Below are positions 56,741-64,000 of a DNA stretch of 64,000 nt, one piece after another (the first letter of the stretch is position 1; every line of letters begins with the position of its first letter). The DNA lies in assembly GCF_902833225.1 (NCBI RefSeq), contig NZ_CADFEI010000007.1, positions 124,001 through 188,000 of the forward strand, in the 5' to 3' direction. The position numbers and the translations under genes were made by a program. The notes beneath the pieces were generated by a model that saw only the letters and a program-made list of their open reading frames with translations, was not told the DNA's origin and made no database searches. This DNA comes from Burkholderia sp. BCC1644 (GTDB lineage Bacteria > Pseudomonadota > Gammaproteobacteria > Burkholderiales > Burkholderiaceae).

Positions 56741-57865
56741 ATGAAGACGAAACTGGCCGCGCTCGCGGCGCTCGCCGGCTGTTCGGCCCTCGCGCACGCG
56801 CAATCCTCCGTCACGCTCTACGGCGTGATCGACTCGGGCCTGCTGTACCAGAGCACGTCGGCCGCGTCGTTCAGCCCGAGCGCGCCGAATACCGGCAAGG
56901 TGTTCCGCATGAAGGACGGCGGCATCTATTCGAGCTTCTGGGGCATTCGCGGCAGCGAGGACATCGGCGGCGGCTACAAGGTCAACTTCAAGCTGCAGGG
57001 TTCGTTCGACAGCGGCACCGGCAAATTGCAACTGAGCGACACGCCGGGCGCCGTCGCGATCTTCAACCAGGTCGCGTCGCTTGGCGTGTCGGGCCCGTTC
57101 GGTTCGTTCACGGCCGGCCGCCAGATCGTGCCGATGATCTACGCGATGGCCGACACCGACGTGCGCAACGCGCAGTTCTTCGGCAGCGTGCTGACCGCCT
57201 GGCTCGGCCTGAACACCGCGGCCGGCTGGCCGGGCACGAGCACCAACGGCGCGATCGGCGCGCTGTACGACAGCAACGCGCTCGTCTACCAGTCGCCGAC
57301 GTTCGCGGGCGCGTCGATCGCGCTCGAATACGCGCCGGGCGGCGTCGCCGGGCAGTTCCAGGGCGGCACGCGCGAATCCGTGGTGCTCAGGTATGCGAAC
57401 TACGGGTTGAACGCATCGGCCGTCTACTACAACGGGCACGACACGAGTCCGGCGCCGGGCGTCGCGCCCACCGGCGTCGACAACAACCGCTTCTTTTACG
57501 TCGGCGCGAAGTACACGATCCGCGACTTTTCGGTGTCGGCGTCGTACGGCAACGGCAGGAATCCGTCGCACGCGGACAAGGTGAACCTCGACATGCTGTC
57601 GGCCGGCGTCGGCTATCGCTTCACGCCCGCGTTGCAGGTCACGTCCGCCGTGTACTACCTGAAGGACCGCAACCGCTCGGAAAACCGCTCGACGGCGGTC
57701 GTGCTCGCGGCCGACTACAGCCTGTCGAAGCGGACGATGGTCTACGCGCAGGTCGGCCGCGTGAACAACCGCGGCACGATGGACCAGATGCTCGTGTACG
57801 GGCAGCCGGTCGCGCCGGGCGTCGGCACGACGGCCGCGATGATCGGGCTGCGGCACAACTTCTGA
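56741..57865 (+). CDS. Gram-negative porin (OmpC-like trimeric barrel)
   Basis: A 374-residue outer-membrane porin with a Sec signal peptide (MKTKLAALAALAGCSALAHA) and the Burkholderiales porin start QSSVTLYGVIDSGLLYQ. The body carries alternating barrel strands (SFTAGRQIVPMIYAMADTD, ESVVLRYANYGLNASAVYYNG) and the terminal strand ends in Phe (MIGLRHNF), the BAM recognition signal. It provides outer-membrane entry; the position behind the MalT-like gene suggests a role with that regulon. Confidence 0.94.
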   Translation: MKTKLAALAALAGCSALAHAQSSVTLYGVIDSGLLYQSTSAASFSPSAPNTGKVFRMKDGGIYSSFWGIRGSEDIGGGYKVNFKLQGSFDSGTGKLQLSDTPGAVAIFNQVASLGVSGPFGSFTAGRQIVPMIYAMADTDVRNAQFFGSVLTAWLGLNTAAGWPGTSTNGAIGALYDSNALVYQSPTFAGASIALEYAPGGVAGQFQGGTRESVVLRYANYGLNASAVYYNGHDTSPAPGVAPTGVDNNRFFYVGAKYTIRDFSVSASYGNGRNPSHADKVNLDMLSAGVGYRFTPALQVTSAVYYLKDRNRSENRSTAVVLAADYSLSKRTMVYAQVGRVNNRGTMDQMLVYGQPVAPGVGTTAAMIGLRHNF

Positions 57866-58033
57866 CGGCTTCGGGCCGTACGGCGCCGGGCGAGCGGGCC
57901 CGACGCCTGCATCGATTCCGGGGATCGGCTACAGTGGGCGTTTTCGGCGCGCTCCGGCCCGCCGCCGCGCCGTGGTCCATCCGCGTGGCAGCGCGGCGGA
58001 GCGCGGATCCTTCACTTCGACGAGCGAACCTTC

Positions 58034-58738
58034 ATGCCCGACCTGTCCGCCTTCCCGATCACGCACAAGTGGCCGGCCCAGCATCCCGACCGTCTCCAGC
58101 TCTACTCGCTGCCGACGCCGAACGGCGTCAAGGTGTCGATCATGCTCGAGGAAACCGGCCTGCCGTACGAGCCGCACCTCGTGCGCTTCGACACGAACGA
58201 CCAGTTGTCGCCCGAATTCCTGTCGCTGAACCCGAACAACAAGATCCCGGCGATCATCGATCCGAACGGCCCCGACGGCAAGCCGCTGCCGCTGTTCGAA
58301 TCGGGCGCGATCCTGCTCTACCTCGCGGACAAGACCGGCCAGCTGATCCCGAAGGATCTCGCGGGCCGCTACGAGACGATCCAGTGGGTGATGTTCCAGA
58401 TGGGCGGCATCGGGCCGATGTTCGGCCAGGTCGGGTTCTTCCACAAGTTCGCGGGCCGCGACTACGAGGACAAGCGCCCGCGCGACCGCTACGTCGACGA
58501 GTCGAAGCGCCTGCTCGCCGTGCTCGACGCCCATCTCGCGAACCGCCAGTGGGTGATGGGCGATACCTATACGATCGCCGACATCGCGATCTTCCCGTGG
58601 GTGCGGAATCTCGTTGGTTTCTATGAAGCGGGCGACCTGGTCGGCTTCGGCGAATTCCGGAACGTCAAGCGGGTGCTCGACGCGTTCGTCGCACGTCCGG
58701 CCGTCGCGCGCGGGCTCAACATCCCGGCACGCGGCTGA
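58034..58738 (+). CDS. Nu-class glutathione S-transferase (YfcG/YghU-like)
   Basis: A 234-residue GST of the disulphide-bond reductase type. The glutathione-site motif is LPTPNGVKVSIMLEETGLPYE (Thr-Pro-Asn-Gly in place of Tyr or Cys), followed by SLNPNNKIPAIIDPNGPDGKPLPLFESGAILLYLA (cis-Pro and ESGAI). The C-terminal domain includes QWVMGDTYTIADIAIFPWVRNL. YfcG-type enzymes reduce disulphides with glutathione. It is a single gene with a strong terminator directly after it. Confidence 0.93.
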   Translation: MPDLSAFPITHKWPAQHPDRLQLYSLPTPNGVKVSIMLEETGLPYEPHLVRFDTNDQLSPEFLSLNPNNKIPAIIDPNGPDGKPLPLFESGAILLYLADKTGQLIPKDLAGRYETIQWVMFQMGGIGPMFGQVGFFHKFAGRDYEDKRPRDRYVDESKRLLAVLDAHLANRQWVMGDTYTIADIAIFPWVRNLVGFYEAGDLVGFGEFRNVKRVLDAFVARPAVARGLNIPARG

Positions 58739-58789
58739 GCGGCCGCGCCGCAGCGCGGGCTCGCGCGGTGCGGCACGCGATCTGCTCAA

Positions 58790-58820
58790 GCCCGCCGCAT
58801 TGCGCGGCGGGCATTTTTTT
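58790..58820 (+). terminator. Rho-independent terminator after the GST gene
   Basis: Perfect 9-bp stem GCCCGCCGC/GCGGCGGGC, 5-nt loop, then A and seven T. It ends 20 bases before the stop codon of the convergent MarR gene. Confidence 0.9.
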
Positions 58821-58840
58821 GCCTGCGCGGGGCGCACGCC

Positions 58841-59344
58841 TCATGCGTCCGGCGCCCCGCCTCCCAGCCCGGCCAGCAGCTTGCCCAGCAATTGCGACAA
58901 CTGCGCCTGTTCCGTCTCCGACAGCGCGGCCAGCAGCGCACGCTGGTTGTCGATGTGCGCGACGACCGCATCATCGATCAGCGCGCGACCGGTGTCCGTC
59001 AGCGCAACGAGCGTGCCGCGCCCGTCGGCCGGGTTCGGCCGGCGCTCGACCCAGCCGGCCTTCTGCAGCCGGTCGATGCGCGCGGTCATCCCGCCCGACG
59101 ACATCATCAACGCGTCGTACAGCGCGGTCGGCGTCAGCGCGAACGGCGCCCCGCCGCGCCGCAGCGTCGCGAGCACGTCGAATTCGCCCGGCTGCATGCC
59201 GTAGCGCGCAAACAGCGGATTGAGGCGGTCGCGCGCGATCACGAGCGCGGCTTCCTGCAGCCGCCCCATCACGACCATCGACGACGCGTCCAGATCCGGA
59301 CGCTCGGCGCGCCATTGCGCGAGCGCATACGCGGCTCGATCCAT
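58841..59344 (-). CDS. MarR family regulator divergent from CynX-like transporter
   Basis: A 167-residue MarR protein with a longer N-terminal helix. Winged helix: QPGEFDVLATLRRGGAPFALTPTALYDALMMSSGGMTARIDRLQKAGWVERRPNPADGRGTLVALTDTGRALID. GAGGAGGG just before the ATG at 59344 rules out the GTG at 59362. Two near-identical 20-bp dyads in the 131-bp gap to the divergent transporter gene are its probable operators, controlling both genes. Confidence 0.92.
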   Translation of the reverse strand: MDRAAYALAQWRAERPDLDASSMVVMGRLQEAALVIARDRLNPLFARYGMQPGEFDVLATLRRGGAPFALTPTALYDALMMSSGGMTARIDRLQKAGWVERRPNPADGRGTLVALTDTGRALIDDAVVAHIDNQRALLAALSETEQAQLSQLLGKLLAGLGGGAPDA

Positions 59345-59365
59345 TAACCCTCCTCGGTTCACCAG

Positions 59366-59385
59366 TTATCTTGACGTCGAGATAA
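59366..59385. promoter_or_regulatory. MarR operator, site A
   Basis: TTATCTTGACGTCGAGATAA: 10-bp half-sites that match at 9 of 10 positions. It lies 22 bases before the MarR start codon. Confidence 0.7.
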
Positions 59386-59393
59386 ATCAGCAT

Positions 59394-59413
59394 TTATCTT
59401 GATGTCGAGATAC
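59394..59413. promoter_or_regulatory. MarR operator, site B
   Basis: TTATCTTGATGTCGAGATAC, differing from site A at two positions. Centre-to-centre distance is 28 bp, close to three helical turns. Confidence 0.7.
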
Positions 59414-59475
59414 TTTACCTGAAAAAACGCGCGGCGCCTCGTGGGCAGCCGCGCACCGATATCGAGGGCCTTGCG

Positions 59476-60654
59476 ATGAATCGCTTTACTTCCCCCGGAT
59501 GGCGGCTTGCCGCCATCGTGCTCGTCGGGCTGAACCTGAGGCCTGCGCTGGCCGCGGTCGGCCCGCTGCTCGACATGATCCAGCGCACGACCGGCATCGA
59601 CGACGGCGCGGCCAGCCTGCTGACGACGATCCCGATCCTGCTGATGGGGCTCGGCGCCCTGAGCGCGCGGCGCCTGCAGCGCGTGACCGGCATCGCGGGC
59701 GGCGTGTGGCTCGGCGTCGCGCTGATCGGGCTGGCCTGCGTGTCGCGCATCGGCGCGCAGCACGCTTGGCTGCTACTCGCGAGCGCCTGCTGTGCGGGCG
59801 TCGGGATCGCGATGGTGCAGGCCCTGCTGCCCGGTTTCGTGAAGGCGCATTTCGCGACACGCATCGGCGGCGCGATGGGCGTTTATTCGACGTCGATCAT
59901 GGGCGGTGCGGTGCTGGCGAGTGTCGTCGCGCCGCTCGCCGCGGCCCGCTGGGGTTGGCTTGCCGCACTCGCGGGCTGGGCGTTGCCGGCCGCGGTGGCC
60001 GCGGTGGCCTGGCCGCTGGCGAGCCGCGGCGGCAATGCGCTCGCCGCCGGGCCGGCGTCGGCAACGCATGCGCAGCCGTCGCGCTCGCCGCGCGCGTGGC
60101 GGCTCGCGCTGTTCTTCGGGGTCGCGACGGGCGCGTACACGCTCGTGCTCGCGTGGCTGCCGCCTTACTACATGCGGCTCGGCTGGTCGCCGACGGCGGC
60201 CGGCAGCCTGCTCGGCGGCGTGACGCTCGCTGAAGTCGTCGCGGGGCTGACGATCTCGGCGGCGATCGACCGCCTGCCCGATCGCCGGCCCGCGCTGCAT
60301 GCGGCGATCGCGTCGCTGTTCGTCGGCTTGCTGGTGATGCTGGCCGCGCCCGAAGCGCTCGCACTGCCGGCCGCGCTGCTGATGGGCGCGGGAATCGGCG
60401 CGCTGTTTCCGCTGTCGCTGATCGTCACGGTCGACCATGCGGCGACGCCGGCCGATGCCGCGTCGCTGACGGGGTTCGTGCAGGGTGTCGGTTATTTGAT
60501 CGCCGGCTTGTTTCCGTTCGCGGCCGGCATGGTGCGCCAGCATCTCGCGGATTTGACGCCTGCGTGGATCGCGATGGCCTGCCTGTGTGTCGTGTTGTTC
60601 GCACTGGCGGCCGGCTTTGCGCCGCGGCTGGCGCAGCAGGTGGCGCGCGCCTAG
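59476..60654 (+). CDS. MFS transporter, CynX/NimT family
   Basis: A 392-residue 12-TM permease of the cyanate/2-nitroimidazole transporter (CynX/NimT) type. Diagnostic stretches are VLVGLNLRPALAAVGPLLDMIQRTTGIDDGAASLLTTIPILLMGLGAL at the N-terminus, PGFVKAHFATRIGGAMGVYSTSIMGGAVLAS and TLVLAWLPPYYMRLGWSP. The family contains importers of small anions and exporters of toxic aromatic compounds. It is divergent from the MarR gene with two operators between. Confidence 0.9.
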   Translation: MNRFTSPGWRLAAIVLVGLNLRPALAAVGPLLDMIQRTTGIDDGAASLLTTIPILLMGLGALSARRLQRVTGIAGGVWLGVALIGLACVSRIGAQHAWLLLASACCAGVGIAMVQALLPGFVKAHFATRIGGAMGVYSTSIMGGAVLASVVAPLAAARWGWLAALAGWALPAAVAAVAWPLASRGGNALAAGPASATHAQPSRSPRAWRLALFFGVATGAYTLVLAWLPPYYMRLGWSPTAAGSLLGGVTLAEVVAGLTISAAIDRLPDRRPALHAAIASLFVGLLVMLAAPEALALPAALLMGAGIGALFPLSLIVTVDHAATPADAASLTGFVQGVGYLIAGLFPFAAGMVRQHLADLTPAWIAMACLCVVLFALAAGFAPRLAQQVARA

Positions 60655-60669
60655 GCAATCGGCCTCGCG

Positions 60670-61401
60670 TCAGCTGCCCGCGCTCGCGTACAGCGTCGAA
60701 TCCGCGAACCCTTTGGCGTCGAGCACACGCCCGATCAGGATCAGCGCGGTGCGCTCGATCTGCGTGCCCTGCACCTTGTCGACGATGTCGGCGAGCGTGC
60801 CGGTTACGCGTTCTTCATCCGGCCAGCTCGCGCGATAGATCACCGCGACCGGGCAATCGGCGCCGTAATGCGGCAGCACTTCGTCGACGATACGCGCGAG
60901 ATGGCGCACGCCGAGATGGATCGCGAGCGTCGCGCGGTGCGCGGCGAGCGCGCCGAGCGCTTCGCCTTCCGGCATCGTCGTCTTGCCCGCGAAGCGCGTG
61001 AGGATCACCGTCTGCGCGACACCGGGCAGCGTCAGCTCGACGCCGAGCGTCGCCGCGCAGGCGGCCGTGGCCGTCACGCCCGGCACGATTTCGTACGGAA
61101 TCCCGAGCGCCTTGAGACGGCGGATCTGCTCGCCGATCGCACCGTACAGCGACGGGTCGCCCGAATGCACGCGTGCGACGTCCTGCCCCTTCGCATGCGC
61201 GGCCGCGAGCAACGCGACGATCGCGTCGAGGTCGAGCTCGGCCGTATTGACGACTTGCTCCGCGCGATGACCGTCGAGCACGGCCGCCGGCACGAGCGAG
61301 CCCGCATACAGGATCACCGGGCAGGTGCGCACGAGGCGCTGGCCCTTCACCGTGATCAGCTCCGGGTCGCCGGGGCCCGCGCCGATGAAATACACCGTCA
61401 T
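60670..61401 (-). CDS. cobM: Precorrin-4 C11-methyltransferase
   Basis: A 243-residue SAM-dependent tetrapyrrole methylase that adds the C11 methyl in the corrin ring pathway. Motifs: TVYFIGAGPGDPELITVKGQRLVRTCPVILYAGSLVP, the SAM-site HSGDPSLYGAIGEQIRRL, and GVTATAACAATLGVELTLPGVAQTVILTR. It ends the minus-strand cobalamin run, 43 bp after cobK, and converges on the CynX-like gene. Confidence 0.95.
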   Translation of the reverse strand: MTVYFIGAGPGDPELITVKGQRLVRTCPVILYAGSLVPAAVLDGHRAEQVVNTAELDLDAIVALLAAAHAKGQDVARVHSGDPSLYGAIGEQIRRLKALGIPYEIVPGVTATAACAATLGVELTLPGVAQTVILTRFAGKTTMPEGEALGALAAHRATLAIHLGVRHLARIVDEVLPHYGADCPVAVIYRASWPDEERVTGTLADIVDKVQGTQIERTALILIGRVLDAKGFADSTLYASAGS

Positions 61402-61444
61402 CGAAAATTCTCCGTCAATTCATTGGATGATCCGCCGTGCCGCG

Positions 61445-62176
61445 TCATGTGCGCGCGGCCGGATCGAGTGCGTCGAGCAGTGCCGCGACCGAGTCGAACG
61501 CGCGATCGGCATCGGGCAGCGGCGGCCGGCGCAGCATCACGACCGGCAGCCTGCGCTCGCGCGCGACATCGAGCTTGGCCTCGGTGGCCGCACCGCCGCT
61601 GTTCTTGCTGACGACGACGTCGATGCCCGTCAGCGCGAACAGCGCACGTTCGCCGTCGAGCGTGAACGGCCCGCGCGTGGCGATGATCTGCGCGTGCGCG
61701 TTGCCGGGATGCGCGTCGAGGCAGCGCACGAGCCAGAACTGGTGCGGCGGGATCGTGTCGAGGTGCGCGAGGGGTTCGCGGCCGAGCGTGAACAGCGGCC
61801 GCCTGAACGGCGCGAGCGCGGCTTCGATGCCGGCCCAGTCGTCGACCATCCGCCAGTCGTCGCCCGGTTGCGGCGTCCAGGGCGCGCGGCGCAGCGCCCA
61901 TAGCGGCACACCCGTGTCGCGCGTCGCGGCAGCGGCGTTCGCGCTGATTTGTGCGGCATACGGATGCGTTGCGTCGATCACGAGGCCGATGCCGGCGTCG
62001 CGAAGATACGCGGCCAGCCCGGCGGCCCCGCCGAAGCCGCCGACGCGCACGTCGCAGCGCAGGTCGTCAGGCACCTTGCCGAGGCCGGCCAGGCTATAGA
62101 CGTGATGCGGGCCGAGCGCGCGTGCGATCTTCAGCGCGTCGCCGGTGCCGCCGAGCAGCAGGATGCGCACGCTCAT
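61445..62176 (-). CDS. cobK: Precorrin-6A reductase
   Basis: A 243-residue CobK/CbiJ family NADPH reductase acting on the precorrin-6 macrocycle. It starts with a nucleotide-binding loop ([17 protein letters not shown]) and has the family signatures [20 protein letters not shown] and [32 protein letters not shown] near the end. Its start overlaps the cbiD stop by 4 bp (ATGA). Confidence 0.93.
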   Translation of the reverse strand: MSVRILLLGGTGDALKIARALGPHHVYSLAGLGKVPDDLRCDVRVGGFGGAAGLAAYLRDAGIGLVIDATHPYAAQISANAAAATRDTGVPLWALRRAPWTPQPGDDWRMVDDWAGIEAALAPFRRPLFTLGREPLAHLDTIPPHQFWLVRCLDAHPGNAHAQIIATRGPFTLDGERALFALTGIDVVVSKNSGGAATEAKLDVARERRLPVVMLRRPPLPDADRAFDSVAALLDALDPAART

Positions 62177-63261
62177 CGCGCCTCCCCGACGAAGCGGCCC
62201 TGCCGGTCGATCGCGAACATCTCGACGGCGACCGACGGCGGCACGATATCGCGTGCGACGCGCAGCGCATGCGCGCAGACGAGATCGCCGAGCGGCACGC
62301 CGTCGGCCCGTGCAAGCTTCAACGCTTCCTGGCTCGTGTTCGCGGCGCGCATCGCGGCCTGCAGCGCATCGCTCGCGCCGGCTTCGGCCGCCCATTGCGC
62401 GAGCAGCGGAAGGTCGATGCTCGAATGGCGACTGTGCAGGTCGAGGTGACCGGCCGCGAGCTTGCTGAGCTTGCCGAAGCCGCCGCACATCGACAGGCGC
62501 GCGACCGGTGCGCGACGCAGGTGCTTGAGCACCGCGCCCGCGAAATCGCCCATCTCGATCAGCGCCATGTCGGGCAGGTGATAGTGCGCGCGCATCGCGT
62601 CCTCGCTCGCGTTGCCCGTGCACGCGGCGATATGCGCGATGCCGTTTGCGCGCGCGACATCGATCCCCTGGTGGATCGACGCGATATAGGCCGAACACGA
62701 GAACGGCCGCACGATGCCGGTCGTGCCGAGGATCGACAGCCCGCCGACGATGCCCAGGCGCGGGTTCATCGTCTTCAGCGCGAGTGCCTCGCCGCCTTCG
62801 ACGCCGATCGTCACGTCGAAGCCGCCCGCGTAGCCCTGCTCGGCTGCGAGCGCTTCCAGGTGCGTCGTCATCATCTGGCGCGGCACCGGGTTGATCGCCG
62901 GTTCGCCGACCGGCAGCGTCAGCCCCGCGCGCGTGACCGTGCCGACGCCGGGCCCCGCGTGAAAACGCACGCCGGGCGCCGCCGCGAGCGCGACGCGCGC
63001 GAACACCAGCGCGCCGTGCGTGACGTCCGGATCGTCGCCGGCATCCTTGATCGTGCCGGCTTCGGCGCCTTCGGCCGTGATCCGGCAGAACTCGAGCCGC
63101 ATCATCACGCGTTGCCCTTTCGGCAGCACGATCTCGACCGCGTCGGCCGCCTGGCCCGCGAGCAGCAGCCGCGCGGCGGCGAGCGACGTCGCGGTCGCGC
63201 AGCTGCCGGTCGTATAGCCGAAACGCAGCGGCGCGGGCTGTTCGGGGGTTTCGTCGCGCAT
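62173..63261 (-). CDS. cbiD: Cobalt-precorrin-5B C1-methyltransferase
   Basis: A 362-residue CbiD protein, which methylates C1 and removes the C20-derived fragment in the anaerobic-type pathway. Family marks: [23 protein letters not shown] at the N-terminus, [45 protein letters not shown] and [25 protein letters not shown]. The ATG overlaps the cobL stop by one base (TGATG). CbiD alongside aerobic-type CobK/CobL/CobM naming reflects the mixed gene sets common in Burkholderia. Confidence 0.95.
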   Translation of the reverse strand: MRDETPEQPAPLRFGYTTGSCATATSLAAARLLLAGQAADAVEIVLPKGQRVMMRLEFCRITAEGAEAGTIKDAGDDPDVTHGALVFARVALAAAPGVRFHAGPGVGTVTRAGLTLPVGEPAINPVPRQMMTTHLEALAAEQGYAGGFDVTIGVEGGEALALKTMNPRLGIVGGLSILGTTGIVRPFSCSAYIASIHQGIDVARANGIAHIAACTGNASEDAMRAHYHLPDMALIEMGDFAGAVLKHLRRAPVARLSMCGGFGKLSKLAAGHLDLHSRHSSIDLPLLAQWAAEAGASDALQAAMRAANTSQEALKLARADGVPLGDLVCAHALRVARDIVPPSVAVEMFAIDRQGRFVGEAR

Positions 63262-64000
63262 CACGCGTCCGTTGCGGCCGTTGCGTTCGCCGGGTTCGAC
63301 GAGCCGGCCGTGCCGATCGCCTCGGCCCCATCGGCCGTGCCGGGCTTGCGCACGTCGTACAGCGTGACCGGCAACGGCTGGCGCCACGTATCGAAGCGGC
63401 CGAGCGGTTCCGCATGCGCGAGCGACACGCGCGTGAGCGTGCCGCCGTGCGCGTCGCGCCACGCGGCGAGCGCCATCTCGCCCTGCAGCGTGACCGCGTT
63501 CGCGACCAGCCGGCCGCCGGGTTTCAGCGCTGCCCAGCACGCGTCGAGCACGCCGGGCGCCGTCGCACCGCCGCCGATGAAGATCGCGTCGGGCGTAGCG
63601 AGCCGTGCAAGCGCGTCGGGCGCGCGGCCCGCGACGAGCTGCAGGCCCGGCACGCCAAGCGCGTCGCGGTTGTGTTCGATGAAGCGCTGCCGTTCCGCGT
63701 GCGCTTCGATCGCGATCGCCTGGCAGGACGGATGGGCGCGCATCCATTCGATGCCGATCGAGCCGCTGCCCGCGCCGACGTCCCACAGCAGCTCGCCGGG
63801 CGCGGGCGCGAGGCGGCCGAGCGTCATCGCGCGCAGGTCGCGCTTGGTGAGCTGGCCGTCGTGGCGGTATGCATCGTCGGGCAGGCCCGGCGTCAGCGCG
63901 CGGCGCGGCGCATCGGGGCCGGCCTGGCAGTCGAGCGCGACGAGATTGAGCGCGGCCGTTTCGGCGACGCGCCAGTCCTGCGCGAGGCCGTCGAGACGCC
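63261..64000 (-). CDS. cobL: Precorrin-6B methyltransferase/decarboxylase CobL (5' end outside window)
   Basis: The C-terminal 245 codons of a CobL (CbiE-CbiT fusion) protein, open to the window edge. The CbiT domain is complete: [22 protein letters not shown], the SAM-binding [17 protein letters not shown], and [37 protein letters not shown]. The residues before it ([13 protein letters not shown]...[10 protein letters not shown]) are the linker from the CbiE domain, which is cut off. A GTG/ATG at 63827 within the frame is internal, not a separate gene start. It is translationally coupled to cbiD. Confidence 0.92.
   Translation of the reverse strand, partial: RLDGLAQDWRVAETAALNLVALDCQAGPDAPRRALTPGLPDDAYRHDGQLTKRDLRAMTLGRLAPAPGELLWDVGAGSGSIGIEWMRAHPSCQAIAIEAHAERQRFIEHNRDALGVPGLQLVAGRAPDALARLATPDAIFIGGGATAPGVLDACWAALKPGGRLVANAVTLQGEMALAAWRDAHGGTLTRVSLAHAEPLGRFDTWRQPLPVTLYDVRKPGTADGAEAIGTAGSSNPANATAATDA

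Noticed and set aside
63261..63827. Separate CbiT gene starting at 63827
   Set aside because: The frame is open upstream with the CobL linker ([16 protein letters not shown]) up to the window edge, so it is the C-terminal domain of a fused CobL.

Overview
The window is a gene-dense, GC-rich stretch of bacterial chromosome. Its gene content points to a Burkholderia, most likely of the B. cepacia complex: tandem DUF4148 proteins, NodT-type efflux lipoproteins, plant-type glutamate-cysteine ligase, many LysR regulators and an OmpC-like porin. The mix of efflux, catabolic and stress genes with almost no core information-processing genes would fit a secondary replicon. These assignments are inferred from protein resemblance only. 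No rRNA, tRNA, insertion sequence, prophage or CRISPR array was seen.

Layout, left to right. 1-5.5 kb: tail of a TetR regulator, then a MarR-led tripartite EmrAB-type efflux operon on the minus strand. 5.6-12.8 kb: a LysR regulator divergent from a six-gene plus-strand operon (acyl-CoA dehydrogenase, CitE-like lyase, PNPOx-like flavoprotein, PLP C-S lyase, GST, class I amidotransferase), closed by a convergent LuxR-type receptor without a nearby luxI. 12.9-18.8 kb: a second EmrAB-OMF efflux operon with a divergent AraC regulator. 18.9-23.4 kb: gshA, then a DAHP synthase divergent from a coupled set of hotdog thioesterase, unknown protein and shikimate kinase, around an AT-rich spacer. 23.9-26.3 kb: an SDR-fold protein lacking the catalytic tyrosine, a LysR regulator and a RidA-like protein.

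26.4-31.4 kb is an oxidative-stress block: ohr, three tandem DUF4148 genes, a GNAT enzyme, ohrR, a GFA protein and a nitronate monooxygenase. The same 21-bp dyad occurs twice before ohr, once before ohrR and once between the DUF4148 array and the GNAT gene. 31.5-33.4 kb holds two unknown exported proteins, then back-to-back remnants of a kinase-like ATPase and release factor H. 33.7-41.1 kb is a catabolic region: MFS importer, LysR regulator, hydrolase, VOC protein, HMG-CoA lyase-type enzyme, CaiB-type CoA-transferase and a divergent 2-hydroxyacid dehydrogenase. One LysR-type T-N11-A palindrome is repeated at three sites in the two promoter regions of this block.

41.3-46.4 kb: small proteins and a polyamine/opine-type ABC importer. 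46.8-47.4 kb: a Doc-type toxin-antitoxin pair. 47.5-57.9 kb: a six-gene minus-strand operon (UspA/degenerate hemerythrin fusion, quinone oxidoreductase, TauD dioxygenase, BKACE enzyme, MFS transporter, RBBP9-like hydrolase) divergent from a MalT-like regulator and a porin, which reads as an uncharacterised catabolic pathway. 58-60.7 kb: a GST, then a MarR regulator divergent from a CynX-like transporter with two near-identical operators between them. 60.7-64 kb: the cobalamin run cobL-cbiD-cobK-cobM, with cobL cut by the window end.
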